Source: Kitasatospora sp. NBC_00240 (lineage in GTDB: Bacteria > Actinomycetota > Actinomycetes > Streptomycetales > Streptomycetaceae). From it: a DNA stretch of 64,000 bases. A program made the position numbers and the translations under genes. The notes beneath the pieces are model-generated. The model saw nothing but the letters and a program-made list of their open reading frames with translations. It was not told where the DNA came from and did not search any database. Of this stretch, positions 15,169 to 23,250 are shown piece after piece; the stretch's first letter is position 1, and the number at the start of each line of letters is the position of its first letter. The stretch covers positions 3,162,001 through 3,226,000 of the forward strand of contig NZ_JAPEMU010000001.1 in assembly GCF_026342405.1 (NCBI RefSeq), in the 5' to 3' direction.

Positions 15169-16716
15169 TCAGCGAATTCCGGGGACGTAGGACCGCACCC
15201 AGGCCGCCCACTCGGTCTGGAACTGCTTCAGCGGCAGCCCGGTGGCGGTGGTGATCTGCTGCTCGTACGCCTTCGGATCGGCGTAGTGCGCCGCCACGAA
15301 GGCGAACGCCTTGTCCTCACCGTACTTCTGGGCCATGTACCGGATCCCGAGCGCGCCCAACGCGTAGTTGGCGGAACGGTCCTTGGCCTGGTCGGAGTAG
15401 AAGCCCAGGCTGTCCGGCAGCGCGCCGCCGAACCGGTAGCCCTGGAGCGAGGCCTGCGCGTCCGCCTTGGCGAGGTCGTCCTTGCCGCGGAACGCCATGT
15501 AGTCGGCGAAGCCCTCGACCACCCAGGTCTGGGTGGCCTGGAGGCCCTTGACGTAGACCTCCTCGGTCGCGAGCAGTTCGACGGTGGCGTGACCCATCTC
15601 GTGCCGGCCGATGTCGGTGACGCCGTCCTTCCACTGGGGGCTGGTGAAGCGGCTCAGCGAGGTGTCCATGACGATCCGGGAGCCGCCCGACTCCTTGTCC
15701 TTGGAGGTCGAGTTGGGCGCGTGCACCGGGATCGGCATGTTGACGCCGGCCTCCAGGCTGTCGTTCTCGCGGCCGTCACCGGCGTACAGCTTGTTGTAGA
15801 CCTCGCGCTGCTTCTCCAGCACGATGAAGTAGCCGCGCGCGCTCTCCCGTCCGGCGGCCGGCGGCGGCCCGGACTTCTTCCAGGCGTCGAGGTCGTCCTT
15901 CGCGGCCTGCGCCAGCACGTCGACGTCCCGCTGCACCTCGGCCGCCTGCGCCTTGTCCGCCACCACCACCAGGTGGTCGCGGACCTCGACCGCCAGTTCG
16001 TCGTACAGATCCCACGGGCCCGGGTAGAAGTTGCCGTCCGAGGTCTTGCCGGTCAGGCCCTTGGTGCCGCTCACTTCGGTGATCACCGGCGCGGTGACGC
16101 CCGGCTCCACCCGCCAGTTGAAGGTCTCGCCGACCGGCTTGCTGTCCACGCCCTTGATCTGGTGCACGAAGGTGACCCACATGTCACCGTTCAGCGGCGC
16201 CGCGAACTGGGTTTCCCAGTGCGCCTGCTCCCAGGGGATCTTGACCAGGTTCCGGAAGACCTTGCGCTGTTTGGCCTTCAACTCCTCGCTCTTGAACGAC
16301 TTGACGAACGCCTCCTCGTCCTTGGCCGCCAGCGCGGCCGTCATCCCGGCCGCGATCTTCGAGTACGGGTTGTTGTCGCCGCTCAGGTCCACCGGGCCCG
16401 GGCGGGTGGAGATGTGGTAGACCACGTACCCGCCCGCGAGCGCGACCAGACCGAGGAACGTCCCCAGCACGATCAGGACCGCCTTCAGCCCACGTCGGCG
16501 CGGCCGTTCGGGCGGCGGCGGCTGCTGCCCGAAGCCCGGCGGCGGCTGCTGCGGAACGCCGTACGGCTGCTGCCCGTACGCCTGGGGCGCAGCCGGTTGG
16601 CCGTACGGCTGCTGCGGCGGATAGCCGTAGGACTGCTGCGGCTGCTGGCCGTACGGCTGCGGCGGCTGACCGTACGGCGATGGCTGGGCCTGGTTGGGCT
16701 GAGGCGGATACGACAT
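15169..16716 (-). CDS. Membrane-anchored zinc metallopeptidase-like protein
   Basis: The product has 515 aa. Residues 1-75 form a Pro/Gln/Tyr/Gly-rich cytoplasmic segment with repeated PYGQ units. One transmembrane helix follows at about 85-107, then a large extracellular domain. HEMGH at about residue 375 and EGFADYMAF about 30 residues later form an HExxH plus downstream Glu arrangement, as in gluzincin peptidases. The region between the anchor and the catalytic part is an NTF2-like stretch (AALAAKDEEAFVKSFKSEE). ATG 16716 has GGGGGAG upstream. It probably acts on a secreted or wall substrate, which is not identifiable. It is divergent from the XRE gene, with 263 bases between them. Confidence 0.75.
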   Translation of the reverse strand: MSYPPQPNQAQPSPYGQPPQPYGQQPQQSYGYPPQQPYGQPAAPQAYGQQPYGVPQQPPPGFGQQPPPPERPRRRGLKAVLIVLGTFLGLVALAGGYVVYHISTRPGPVDLSGDNNPYSKIAAGMTAALAAKDEEAFVKSFKSEELKAKQRKVFRNLVKIPWEQAHWETQFAAPLNGDMWVTFVHQIKGVDSKPVGETFNWRVEPGVTAPVITEVSGTKGLTGKTSDGNFYPGPWDLYDELAVEVRDHLVVVADKAQAAEVQRDVDVLAQAAKDDLDAWKKSGPPPAAGRESARGYFIVLEKQREVYNKLYAGDGRENDSLEAGVNMPIPVHAPNSTSKDKESGGSRIVMDTSLSRFTSPQWKDGVTDIGRHEMGHATVELLATEEVYVKGLQATQTWVVEGFADYMAFRGKDDLAKADAQASLQGYRFGGALPDSLGFYSDQAKDRSANYALGALGIRYMAQKYGEDKAFAFVAAHYADPKAYEQQITTATGLPLKQFQTEWAAWVRSYVPGIR

Positions 16717-16979
16717 GGGGCTCCCCCGTAGAAAACGAACACGCATTCATAGCACGAGGTCAACAACGGATCACCAACGAGACACCCGACGGGCGACGAG
16801 CGGGAACGGGCCCCGCAGGAGGGGTACGGGCCGCCATGGACCACCGGTTTCGGCCATTGCGCCTCCGGATCCGGCCGGACACCCCTAGGCTGATCACGAA
16901 CCGCTACCGAACGTGTCCGCAGCGACACATTGAGCGGTCGGCGGGCCGGGGTCGGGCAGGTACACGGGTGGTGGCGACG

Positions 16980-17891
16980 ATGGCAGTGGTGGGTCAGGAC
17001 GAAGCGGGACGGGCGACGGGCATCCCGCACCCGCTCCTCGGGGAGCAGCGGCCGGAGCCGCCGGACGACCCCGACGGCGTCACGGACTTCCTCCGGGCGA
17101 TCGGCAAGCAGGTCAAACTGCTGCGCGAGCGCGCCGGACTGACGCAGAAGGAGCTGGGCGACCGGCTCCGCTACGGCGAGGACCAGATCTCCTCGCTGGA
17201 GCGCGGGCGGCGCACCCCGCAACCGGAGTTCCTGGACGCGGCCGACGAACTCCTCGGCGCCGGCGGCCTGCTGAAGGCCGCGAAGGAGGACCTGGCGCGG
17301 GCGAAGGCCAAGGCCCGGGTCCGGCACCCGGCGTGGTTCCGGGACTACGCCCGGCTGGAGGCGGAGGCGGTGGAGCTGCACTTCTACAGCAGCCACGACA
17401 TCCCGGGGCTGCTCCAGACCGAAGCCCGCGCTCGTGCCCTCTACGCGATGCGCAAGCCACTCTTGGCCGAAGAGGTCATCGAGGAACGGGTGTTGGCGCG
17501 CCTCGCGCGTCAGGAGATCCTGACCCGATGGCCCACACCGATCGTGAGCTGCATCATCGAGGAATCGGTACTCAGGCGCCCGCTGGGCGGCTGGGCCGTG
17601 CACGACGAACAACTGAGGCAGCTTCTCCGACTGGGCGGCCTGCGCAGCATGGAACTTCAGGTCATGCCCCTGGAGCGGCACGAACACGCCGGCATGGGCG
17701 GCCCGTTCATCCTGCTTACTCCGAAGGGACGGCCGCAGGTGGCCTACGTCGAAGTGCAGGCGGTCAGTCGTCTGACGACGGACGCGGAGGAAGTCCGTAT
17801 CCTGGCTGCACGTTACGGGAGCCTCAGGGCGCAGGCCATGACACCGCCGGAGTCCCTGGCCCTGATCGAGAAGATGCTGGGAGAGCGATGA
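16980..17891 (+). CDS. XRE-family regulator with DUF5753 domain
   Basis: The product has about 303 aa. The helix-turn-helix lies at about residues 35-95 ([29 protein letters not shown]). DUF5753 fills the rest, with [17 protein letters not shown], a [14 protein letters not shown] segment and a GGPFILL strand. ATG 16980 is chosen; GTG 16971 in the same frame is possible, and neither has a strong Shine-Dalgarno. The next gene, DUF397, starts inside the stop codon (ATGA), the standard pairing in Streptomyces. Such pairs are regulators and have been proposed to behave like antitoxin-toxin modules; activity here is unproven. Confidence 0.85.
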   Translation: MAVVGQDEAGRATGIPHPLLGEQRPEPPDDPDGVTDFLRAIGKQVKLLRERAGLTQKELGDRLRYGEDQISSLERGRRTPQPEFLDAADELLGAGGLLKAAKEDLARAKAKARVRHPAWFRDYARLEAEAVELHFYSSHDIPGLLQTEARARALYAMRKPLLAEEVIEERVLARLARQEILTRWPTPIVSCIIEESVLRRPLGGWAVHDEQLRQLLRLGGLRSMELQVMPLERHEHAGMGGPFILLTPKGRPQVAYVEVQAVSRLTTDAEEVRILAARYGSLRAQAMTPPESLALIEKMLGER

Positions 17892-18097
17892 GCACCGAGG
17901 AATTCGGCCGGACCGGCACCGAACTCACCTGGTTCAAGAGCAGCTACAGCGGCAACGAGGGCGGCGAGTGCGTCGAGGTCGCCATGGCCACCGCCACCGT
18001 CCACGTTCGCGACTCCAAGGACCGCGGCGGCCCCCTCCTCGGCTTCACCCCGGACGCCTGGGCCGCCTTCGTACGGTTCACCTGCGATGTCACATGA
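17888..18097 (+). CDS. DUF397-domain protein
   Basis: This 69-aa protein has the DUF397 signature: [20 protein letters not shown] near the N terminus, [15 protein letters not shown] in the middle and WAAFVRFT at the end. It overlaps the DUF5753 regulator by four bases and is therefore co-translated. DUF397 proteins almost always accompany XRE-DUF5753 genes and may bind them. Confidence 0.88.
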   Translation: MSTEEFGRTGTELTWFKSSYSGNEGGECVEVAMATATVHVRDSKDRGGPLLGFTPDAWAAFVRFTCDVT

Positions 18098-18509
18098 GGT
18101 GAGGGGCCACGAGCCGCCGACACAGGAGGACATCCTGCCCCATGGAGCTGGCGCCCCGCCCTGGACGGAGCCGGCCGGCGTGGCGACGGTCGCCGAGGTG
18201 ACCTCCAGCAGGCCCGATCAGGACCGGATCGCCAAGCGGCACTGCTACGCCCGCGCCGGGATCCCGCTATACCTGCTGGTCGACCGCGACAAGTCGCAGG
18301 TCGGTCTGTTCGGAAAGCCGCAACGGGACGAGTACACCGAAGTGCGTCTCGCCCCGTTCGGGCAACCGCCGGCCCTGCCCGACCCGTTCGGGTTCGAGCT
18401 GGACACCAAGCCGTTCCTCCGGGCCGGCGCCGGGGAGGTCAGCCCCGGGTGGCCATCGCGCGCAGGAAGAAGGTCAGGTTGGCCGGGCGCTCGGCCAGGC
18501 GGCGCATGA
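18087..18509 (+). pseudogene. Uma2-family (DUF820) endonuclease-like remnant
   Basis: Uma2 proteins have a PD-(D/E)xK nuclease fold and are usually about 190 aa. Only the C-terminal half is recognisable here: VAEVTSSRPDQDRIAKRHCY, AGIPLYLLVDRD, then a terminal PFGQPPALPDPFGFELDT. The N-terminal half with the first catalytic residues is absent. The frame runs past the expected end into antisense of the proline dehydrogenase 3' end, so the native stop is lost as well. The apparent ATG at 18087 lies within DUF397. I read it as a decayed copy left next to the DUF5753/DUF397 pair. Confidence 0.7.
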
Positions 18510-19368
18510 AGTAGCCGTACCACTCCTGGCCGTACGGGAGGTAGACCCGCATGGTGTTGCCCTCGGCGGCCAGTCGCAGCTGCTCCTCGGGGCGGATGCC
18601 GTAGAGCATCTGGTACTCGAAGCTGTCGCGCTTGCGGCCGTTCCACTCGGCCAGCTGGCCGGCGATCTTGATCATGTTCGGGTCGTGCGAGGCCACCATG
18701 GGGTAACCCTGGCCCGCCATCAGGACCTTGAGCGCGCGGACGTACGCGAGGTCCACCTCGCGCTTGCCCTGGAAGGCGACCGACTCGGGCTCCTTGTAGG
18801 CGCCCTTGCAGAGCCGCACCCGCGAACCCGCGGCCGCGAACTCCTCGCAGTCGGCCTCGGTGCGCCGCAGGTAGGCCTGGAGGACGACGCCGAGCCACGG
18901 GTAGTCGGCGCGCAGCTCGCGGGCGATCGACAGGGTGGAGTCCGTGGTGGTGTGGTCCTCCATGTCCAGGGTGACCGTGGTGCCGGCGTCGGCGGCCGCC
19001 GCGCAGATCCGGCGGGCGTTCTCCAGCGCGATCTTCTCGCCGTCCACCGGCAGGAACTGGCCGACCGCCGAGAGCTTGACCGAGACCTCGGCGCCGGCCG
19101 CCAGGCCGGTGTCCTTGAGGGCGGTCAGCAGGTGCTCGTACGCCTCGGCGGTGCCGGCGGCCTGGGCGGCGTCCTTGGTGTCCTCGCCGAGGTGGTCCAG
19201 GGTGACCGTGCGGCCGGTGGCCACCAGGTCGTCGCAGGCGGTGACCGCGTCGTCGAGCAGCTCGCCGGCGACGAAGCGCTCGACGATCGCGTGGGTCGGG
19301 GGGAACTTCTCGACGACGGTGCGCACCTGCGGGGAGCGGGAGGCGGCGAGGAGGGCGGAACGGAGCAT
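18439..19368 (-). CDS. Proline dehydrogenase
   Basis: This FAD enzyme oxidises L-proline to pyrroline-5-carboxylate and passes electrons to the respiratory chain. The 309-aa monofunctional form is typical of Gram-positive bacteria. The TIM-barrel motifs are present: SVKLSAVG, LDMEDHTTTD, VRLCKGAYKEP, FEYQMLYGIR and the C-terminal YGYFMRRLAERPAN. It follows pruA at 121 bases on the same strand. That gap contains a CCGCCCC/GGGGCGG hairpin and a long G-run, which could lower downstream expression. Its 3' end overlaps the antisense Uma2 remnant. Probably controlled by the PucR-type activator at 23.3 kb. Confidence 0.95.
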   Translation of the reverse strand: MLRSALLAASRSPQVRTVVEKFPPTHAIVERFVAGELLDDAVTACDDLVATGRTVTLDHLGEDTKDAAQAAGTAEAYEHLLTALKDTGLAAGAEVSVKLSAVGQFLPVDGEKIALENARRICAAAADAGTTVTLDMEDHTTTDSTLSIARELRADYPWLGVVLQAYLRRTEADCEEFAAAGSRVRLCKGAYKEPESVAFQGKREVDLAYVRALKVLMAGQGYPMVASHDPNMIKIAGQLAEWNGRKRDSFEYQMLYGIRPEEQLRLAAEGNTMRVYLPYGQEWYGYFMRRLAERPANLTFFLRAMATRG

Positions 19369-19489
19369 CGGTACTCCTGGAACTGGTTTTTCAGCGGTGG
19401 CGGAGGGGCCGGGACGGCGGCCGGGGGGGGTGGGCCGCCGCCCCGGGTGAGGGGCGGCACGGGGGAGAGGCGCCCCTCGTCTGGGGGTG

Positions 19490-21118
19490 TCAGCCCATGT
19501 GCGGGTAGCGGTAGTCCGTCGGCGGGACGAAGGTCTCCTTGACCGAGCGGGTCGAGGTCCACCGGGTGAGGTTCTGCTTCGCGCCGGCCTTGTCGTTGGT
19601 GCCGGAGGCCCGGCCGCCGCCGAAGGGCTGCTGGCCGACGACGGCGCCGGTCGGCTTGTCGTTGATGTAGAAGTTGCCCGCCGCGAAGCGCAGCTTGTGC
19701 ATGGCGTCCTGGGCGGCCGCGCGGTCCTGGGCGATGATCGCGCCGGTCAGGCCGTACGGGGAGGCGGACTCCATCTGGGCGAGCATCTCGTCGTACTTGT
19801 CGTCCTCGTAGACGTGCACGGCGAGGATCGGGCCGAAGTACTCGTCGCGGAAGTACTCCGCCGTCGGGTCGGCGCAGACCAGCACGGTCGGGCGGACGAA
19901 GTAGCCCACCGAGTCGTCGTACGTGCCGCCGGCCAGCACCTCGACCGAGGGGTCGGCCTGGGCGCGGTCGATGGCGGCCTTGTTCTTGGCGAACGCGCGC
20001 TCGTCGATGACGGCGCTCATGAAGTTCGACAGGTCGGTGACGTCGCCCATGGTCAGGCCCTCGACCTCGGCGCGGAACTCGTCCTTCAGACCGGCCCAGA
20101 GCGAGGCCGGGACGTACGCGCGGGAGAGCGCGGAGCACTTCTGGCCCTGGAACTCGAAGGCGCCGCGGGTCATCGCGGTGCGCAGCACGTCCGGGTGGGC
20201 CGACGGGTGGGCGACCAGGAAGTCCTTGCCGCCGGTCTCGCCGACGATCCGCGGGTAGGTGCGGTAGCCGGCGATGTTGTTGCCGACCTCGCGCCACAGG
20301 TGCTGGAAGGTCGCGGTGGAGCCGGTGAAGTGGATGCCGGCCAGCGCGGGGTGCTTGAGGGCGACCTCGGAGACGGCCAGGCCGTCGCCGGTGACCATGT
20401 TGATGACGCCCTTGGGCAGGCCGGCCTCCTCCAGCAGCTGCATCAGCAGGTGCGCGGAGAACTGCTGGGTGGGGGACGGCTTCCAGAGCACCACGTTGCC
20501 CATCAGCGCCGGCGCGGTCGGCAGGTTGCCGGCGATGGCGGTGAAGTTGAACGGGGTGATCGCGTAGACGAAGCCCTCCAGCGGGCGGTGGTCGCTGCGG
20601 TTCCACACGCCGTCCGAGGAGATCGGCTGCTCGGCCAGGATCTGGCGGGCGAAGTGCACGTTGAAGCGCAGGAAGTCGACCAGCTCGCAGGGCGTGTCGA
20701 TCTCGGCCTGCTGGGCGGTCTTCGACTGGCCGAGCATGGTGGCGGCGGCCAGCGTCTCGCGCCAGGGGCCGGCCAGCAGGTCGGCGGCCTTGAGGAAGAT
20801 CGCGGCGCGGGAGTCGAAGGAGAGCGCCTGCCACGCCGGAGCGGCGGCGAGTGCGGTGTCGACGGCGTCCTGCGCGTCCTCGCGGGTGGCGCTGCGCAGG
20901 GTGCCGAGCCGTGCCGCGTGGTTGTGCGGCTGGACGACGTGGATCTCGGCGCCGCCACCCATCCGGCGCTCACCGTTGATCGTCATGGTCAGCTGGACCG
21001 GCTCCTGGCCGCCCAGCTCCTTCAGCTTGGCCTCCAGGCGGGCCCGTTCCGGGCTGCCGGGGGCGTAGCTGCGGACCGGCTCGTTCACCGGCGCGGGGAC
21101 CTGGGTCACAGCATCCAT
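19490..21118 (-). CDS. pruA: L-glutamate gamma-semialdehyde (1-pyrroline-5-carboxylate) dehydrogenase
   Basis: This is the second step of proline degradation: glutamate semialdehyde plus NAD gives glutamate. The 542-aa protein carries the ALDH motifs in order: FNFTAIAGNLP, HFTGSTATF, ETGGKDFLVAHPSA and the catalytic cysteine in EFQGQKCSALSRAYV. The C-terminal part has FGPILAVHVYEDD and PFGGGRASGTNDKAG. ATG 21118 follows AGGAGA ten bases upstream. It is the first gene of the pruA-proline dehydrogenase operon, with a PucR-type palindrome about 125 bases upstream. Confidence 0.96.
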   Translation of the reverse strand: MDAVTQVPAPVNEPVRSYAPGSPERARLEAKLKELGGQEPVQLTMTINGERRMGGGAEIHVVQPHNHAARLGTLRSATREDAQDAVDTALAAAPAWQALSFDSRAAIFLKAADLLAGPWRETLAAATMLGQSKTAQQAEIDTPCELVDFLRFNVHFARQILAEQPISSDGVWNRSDHRPLEGFVYAITPFNFTAIAGNLPTAPALMGNVVLWKPSPTQQFSAHLLMQLLEEAGLPKGVINMVTGDGLAVSEVALKHPALAGIHFTGSTATFQHLWREVGNNIAGYRTYPRIVGETGGKDFLVAHPSAHPDVLRTAMTRGAFEFQGQKCSALSRAYVPASLWAGLKDEFRAEVEGLTMGDVTDLSNFMSAVIDERAFAKNKAAIDRAQADPSVEVLAGGTYDDSVGYFVRPTVLVCADPTAEYFRDEYFGPILAVHVYEDDKYDEMLAQMESASPYGLTGAIIAQDRAAAQDAMHKLRFAAGNFYINDKPTGAVVGQQPFGGGRASGTNDKAGAKQNLTRWTSTRSVKETFVPPTDYRYPHMG

Positions 21119-21242
21119 GGCGCGCGCTCTCCTTCGGGTCATGGGGGACGCCGGTGCGGGTCGCGCACCGGCCTAGACCGAAAGGTATGCCGCCGGGCGG
21201 CCCCACTTGATTGGCCTGGCGGCCCAAGTCATCCGTACGGCG

Positions 21243-21258
21243 TTGTCCGATCGGACGA
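21243..21258. promoter_or_regulatory. Candidate PucR-type activator site upstream of pruA
   Basis: TTGTCCGATCGGACGA is a palindrome with one mismatch. Its core TTGTCCGATC-GAC recurs at 23188-23209 in front of the PucR-like gene. It sits in the pruA upstream region 125 bases from the start codon, which suits an activator. Confidence 0.65.
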
Positions 21259-21275
21259 AGTGGGCCGGGCGGCGG

Positions 21276-22487
21276 TCAGCCCGTCGCGCGCTCGTCCCAG
21301 TCGATGGCGTAGCGGTGCACCGGGCCGAACATCTTCTCCGGCGTCAGGAAGGTGCGCAGCGCGACCGGTGCCAGCATCCGGGTGAGGGTCCTGGCGAGCG
21401 GCCCGGCCGACTTCTCGCTGTTGCTGCGCTCCGCCCGCGCGATGATCTTCTCCACCCGGGGCCGGCGCAGCGCCTCGTAGGCGGCGAAGGCGGCCTGCGG
21501 CTCCGGGATGTCCCGCAGGCATCGGGCGAGCTGCACGGCGCTCTCCACCGCGAGCGAGGCGCCCTGGCCCGAGCTGGGGGACGGCGCGTGCACCGAGTCG
21601 CCGACCAGCACCAGCCGGCCGCGGTACCAGCGCGGCACCTTCGGCTGGATGTGCATGGAGCCGACGCTGACCAGGCTGTCCGGGCGGACGGCGCGGAGCA
21701 CGTCCTCGGCGGGAGTGTCCCCGGCGTGCTGCGCGAGCAGCCGCTCGACCCACTCGGCCACCGGCACCGCGCGGGCCTCGGCCGGCGTCATCAGCTCCTT
21801 GTACGGGAGGTTGCTGAACCAGGCGGTGCCGCCCTCGGGCAGCGCCCACCAGCCGAAGAAGGCCCGCCGCCCGTTGGCGAAGTGCATGGCCCGCGGGCCG
21901 TCCGGGCCGGCCCCGGTGGCCGGCACGTGGTCGCTGAAGCCGCCGAAGCCCAGCAGCCCGACGTTGCGCGGCCCGGGCGCGGTCGGGTCGACGAGGGTGC
22001 GCACCACGGAGCGGACGCCGTCCGCGCCGACCAGCAGGTCGCCGGTGGCGGTGGAGCCGTCGGCGAAGTGCGCGGTGACGCCGTCGGGGGTCTCGTCCGC
22101 GCCGACCAGCCGCCGGCCGAAGCTGACGGGGATGCCCTCCTGGCGCAGCCGCTCGTGCAGCAGGGCGTACAGCTCCGAGCGCCACAGCACCCGGCTGGGC
22201 GGCAGGCCCGGCACCCCGTCGAACCGGGCCATCGGCCGTCCGTTCGGGTCGTCGATCAGCATCCGGGTGATCGGCTGCCCGATCTCCTCCACCTCCGCGC
22301 CCAGGCCGACCAGGCGCAGCGCGGCCAGGCCGTTCGGGGCGAGGGTGAAGGCACCGCCGACGCCGTCGGCGGTGGTGTCGTACGCCTCGTGGACGCTCGC
22401 CTCGATGCCCGCCCGGCGCAGGGCCAGGGCGGTCACCGGCCCGGCGATGCCGCCGCCGACGACGATGGCTTTCCGTACTCCGTTCAT
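21276..22487 (-). CDS. FAD-dependent aromatic-type monooxygenase
   Basis: The 403-aa flavoprotein has the N-terminal Rossmann motif GGGIAGPVTALALRRAG, the middle GADGVRS motif and the GD motif LVGDSVHAPSPSSGQG, which define group A (PHBH-like) hydroxylases. These use NAD(P)H and O2 to hydroxylate aromatic or polyketide-like compounds; the substrate is unknown. ATG 22487 overlaps the stop of the PadR gene by four bases, so expression is coupled to that regulator. The pair separates the proline operon from its presumed regulator and looks like an insertion. A role in resistance by drug hydroxylation is one possibility. Confidence 0.87.
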   Translation of the reverse strand: MNGVRKAIVVGGGIAGPVTALALRRAGIEASVHEAYDTTADGVGGAFTLAPNGLAALRLVGLGAEVEEIGQPITRMLIDDPNGRPMARFDGVPGLPPSRVLWRSELYALLHERLRQEGIPVSFGRRLVGADETPDGVTAHFADGSTATGDLLVGADGVRSVVRTLVDPTAPGPRNVGLLGFGGFSDHVPATGAGPDGPRAMHFANGRRAFFGWWALPEGGTAWFSNLPYKELMTPAEARAVPVAEWVERLLAQHAGDTPAEDVLRAVRPDSLVSVGSMHIQPKVPRWYRGRLVLVGDSVHAPSPSSGQGASLAVESAVQLARCLRDIPEPQAAFAAYEALRRPRVEKIIARAERSNSEKSAGPLARTLTRMLAPVALRTFLTPEKMFGPVHRYAIDWDERATG

Positions 22488-23080
22488 GTCCGACTCCCGA
22501 AGAATTGCTGCCAGGTCCGGAGGTACTCCGGCTCCTTGAGTGACTCGATCAGGCCTGTGACGAAGCGGTGCTCGGCCTCCAGGGCGCCGAGGCGGTAGTT
22601 CTCCTCGATCAGGAAGATCCACTGGACTCCCTGGGCGGTGGCGGCCGCGATGTCGGAGCGAATCTCCGCGAGCCGCTCGGTGAGCGCCTCCACCCGGCGG
22701 GCGAGCAGTTCAACCGCCTCGGCCGGTGGCAGGACCGCGAGCAGCGACAGCGCGACGCCGAACAGCGGGTACTCGTGCTGCGGTTCGGCGACCAGCTCGA
22801 CCATCCAGTCGTGCAGCTCGGTCCGGCCCTCGTCGGTCAGCGCGTAGACGGTGCGCTCGGGCCGCTGGGTGTCCCGGACGGTCTCCCGCTCGGCGACGAA
22901 CCCGGCCTTCCGCAGCTGCTCGACCACCATGTACAGCGAGCTCCGCGTGTACTTGATGTCGCGGTCCTTGCCGTGCTCCTTGAGGCGGCGCCCCATCTCG
23001 TAGGGGTGCATCGGCTCGGCCACGAGTTCGGCCAGGACGGCCAGTGCCAGCGGGTTGCCGACCTTGCGTCGCTTCGCCAT
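22484..23080 (-). CDS. PadR-family transcriptional regulator
   Basis: The 198-aa protein has the PadR winged helix in residues 8-90: LALAVLAELVAEPMHPYEM, then YTRSSLYMVVEQLRKAGFV and the wing ERTVYALTDEG. An extended C-terminal helical domain is typical of the larger PadR subfamily. It starts at ATG 23080 after GGAG. Two palindromes lie directly upstream, so autorepression and control of the co-translated monooxygenase are likely. PadR repressors commonly sense phenolics or drugs. Confidence 0.9.
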   Translation of the reverse strand: MAKRRKVGNPLALAVLAELVAEPMHPYEMGRRLKEHGKDRDIKYTRSSLYMVVEQLRKAGFVAERETVRDTQRPERTVYALTDEGRTELHDWMVELVAEPQHEYPLFGVALSLLAVLPPAEAVELLARRVEALTERLAEIRSDIAAATAQGVQWIFLIEENYRLGALEAEHRFVTGLIESLKEPEYLRTWQQFFGSRT

Positions 23081-23091
23081 CAGGCTCTCCT

Positions 23092-23136
23092 TAGTCAGTA
23101 TCGACTATCCGAGATCGAATAGTCAGTGTCAACTAT
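23092..23136. promoter_or_regulatory. Two PadR-type operators
   Basis: TAGTCAGTATCGACTA (23092-23107) and ATAGTCAGTGTCAACTAT (23119-23136) are related palindromes with ATAGT/ACTAT ends, 28 bases apart. They lie immediately upstream of the PadR start, where a repressor would block transcription. Confidence 0.7.
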
Positions 23137-23187
23137 TTAGTGACACCGGGCCGGCATCCTGCCCGCACGGCTAAAGTCGTCGGTACC

Positions 23188-23209
23188 GCATTGTCCGATC
23201 CGACAATGC
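23188..23209. promoter_or_regulatory. PucR-type palindrome upstream of the PucR-like gene
   Basis: Perfect eight-base arms GCATTGTC and GACAATGC enclose CGATCC. The inner sequence matches the pruA-upstream site. It lies 42 bases before the GTG start, fitting autoregulation. Confidence 0.65.
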
Positions 23210-23250
23210 CGCATCAGAAACCGCCCGACCGGACCGGCAGGAGACCCGAG

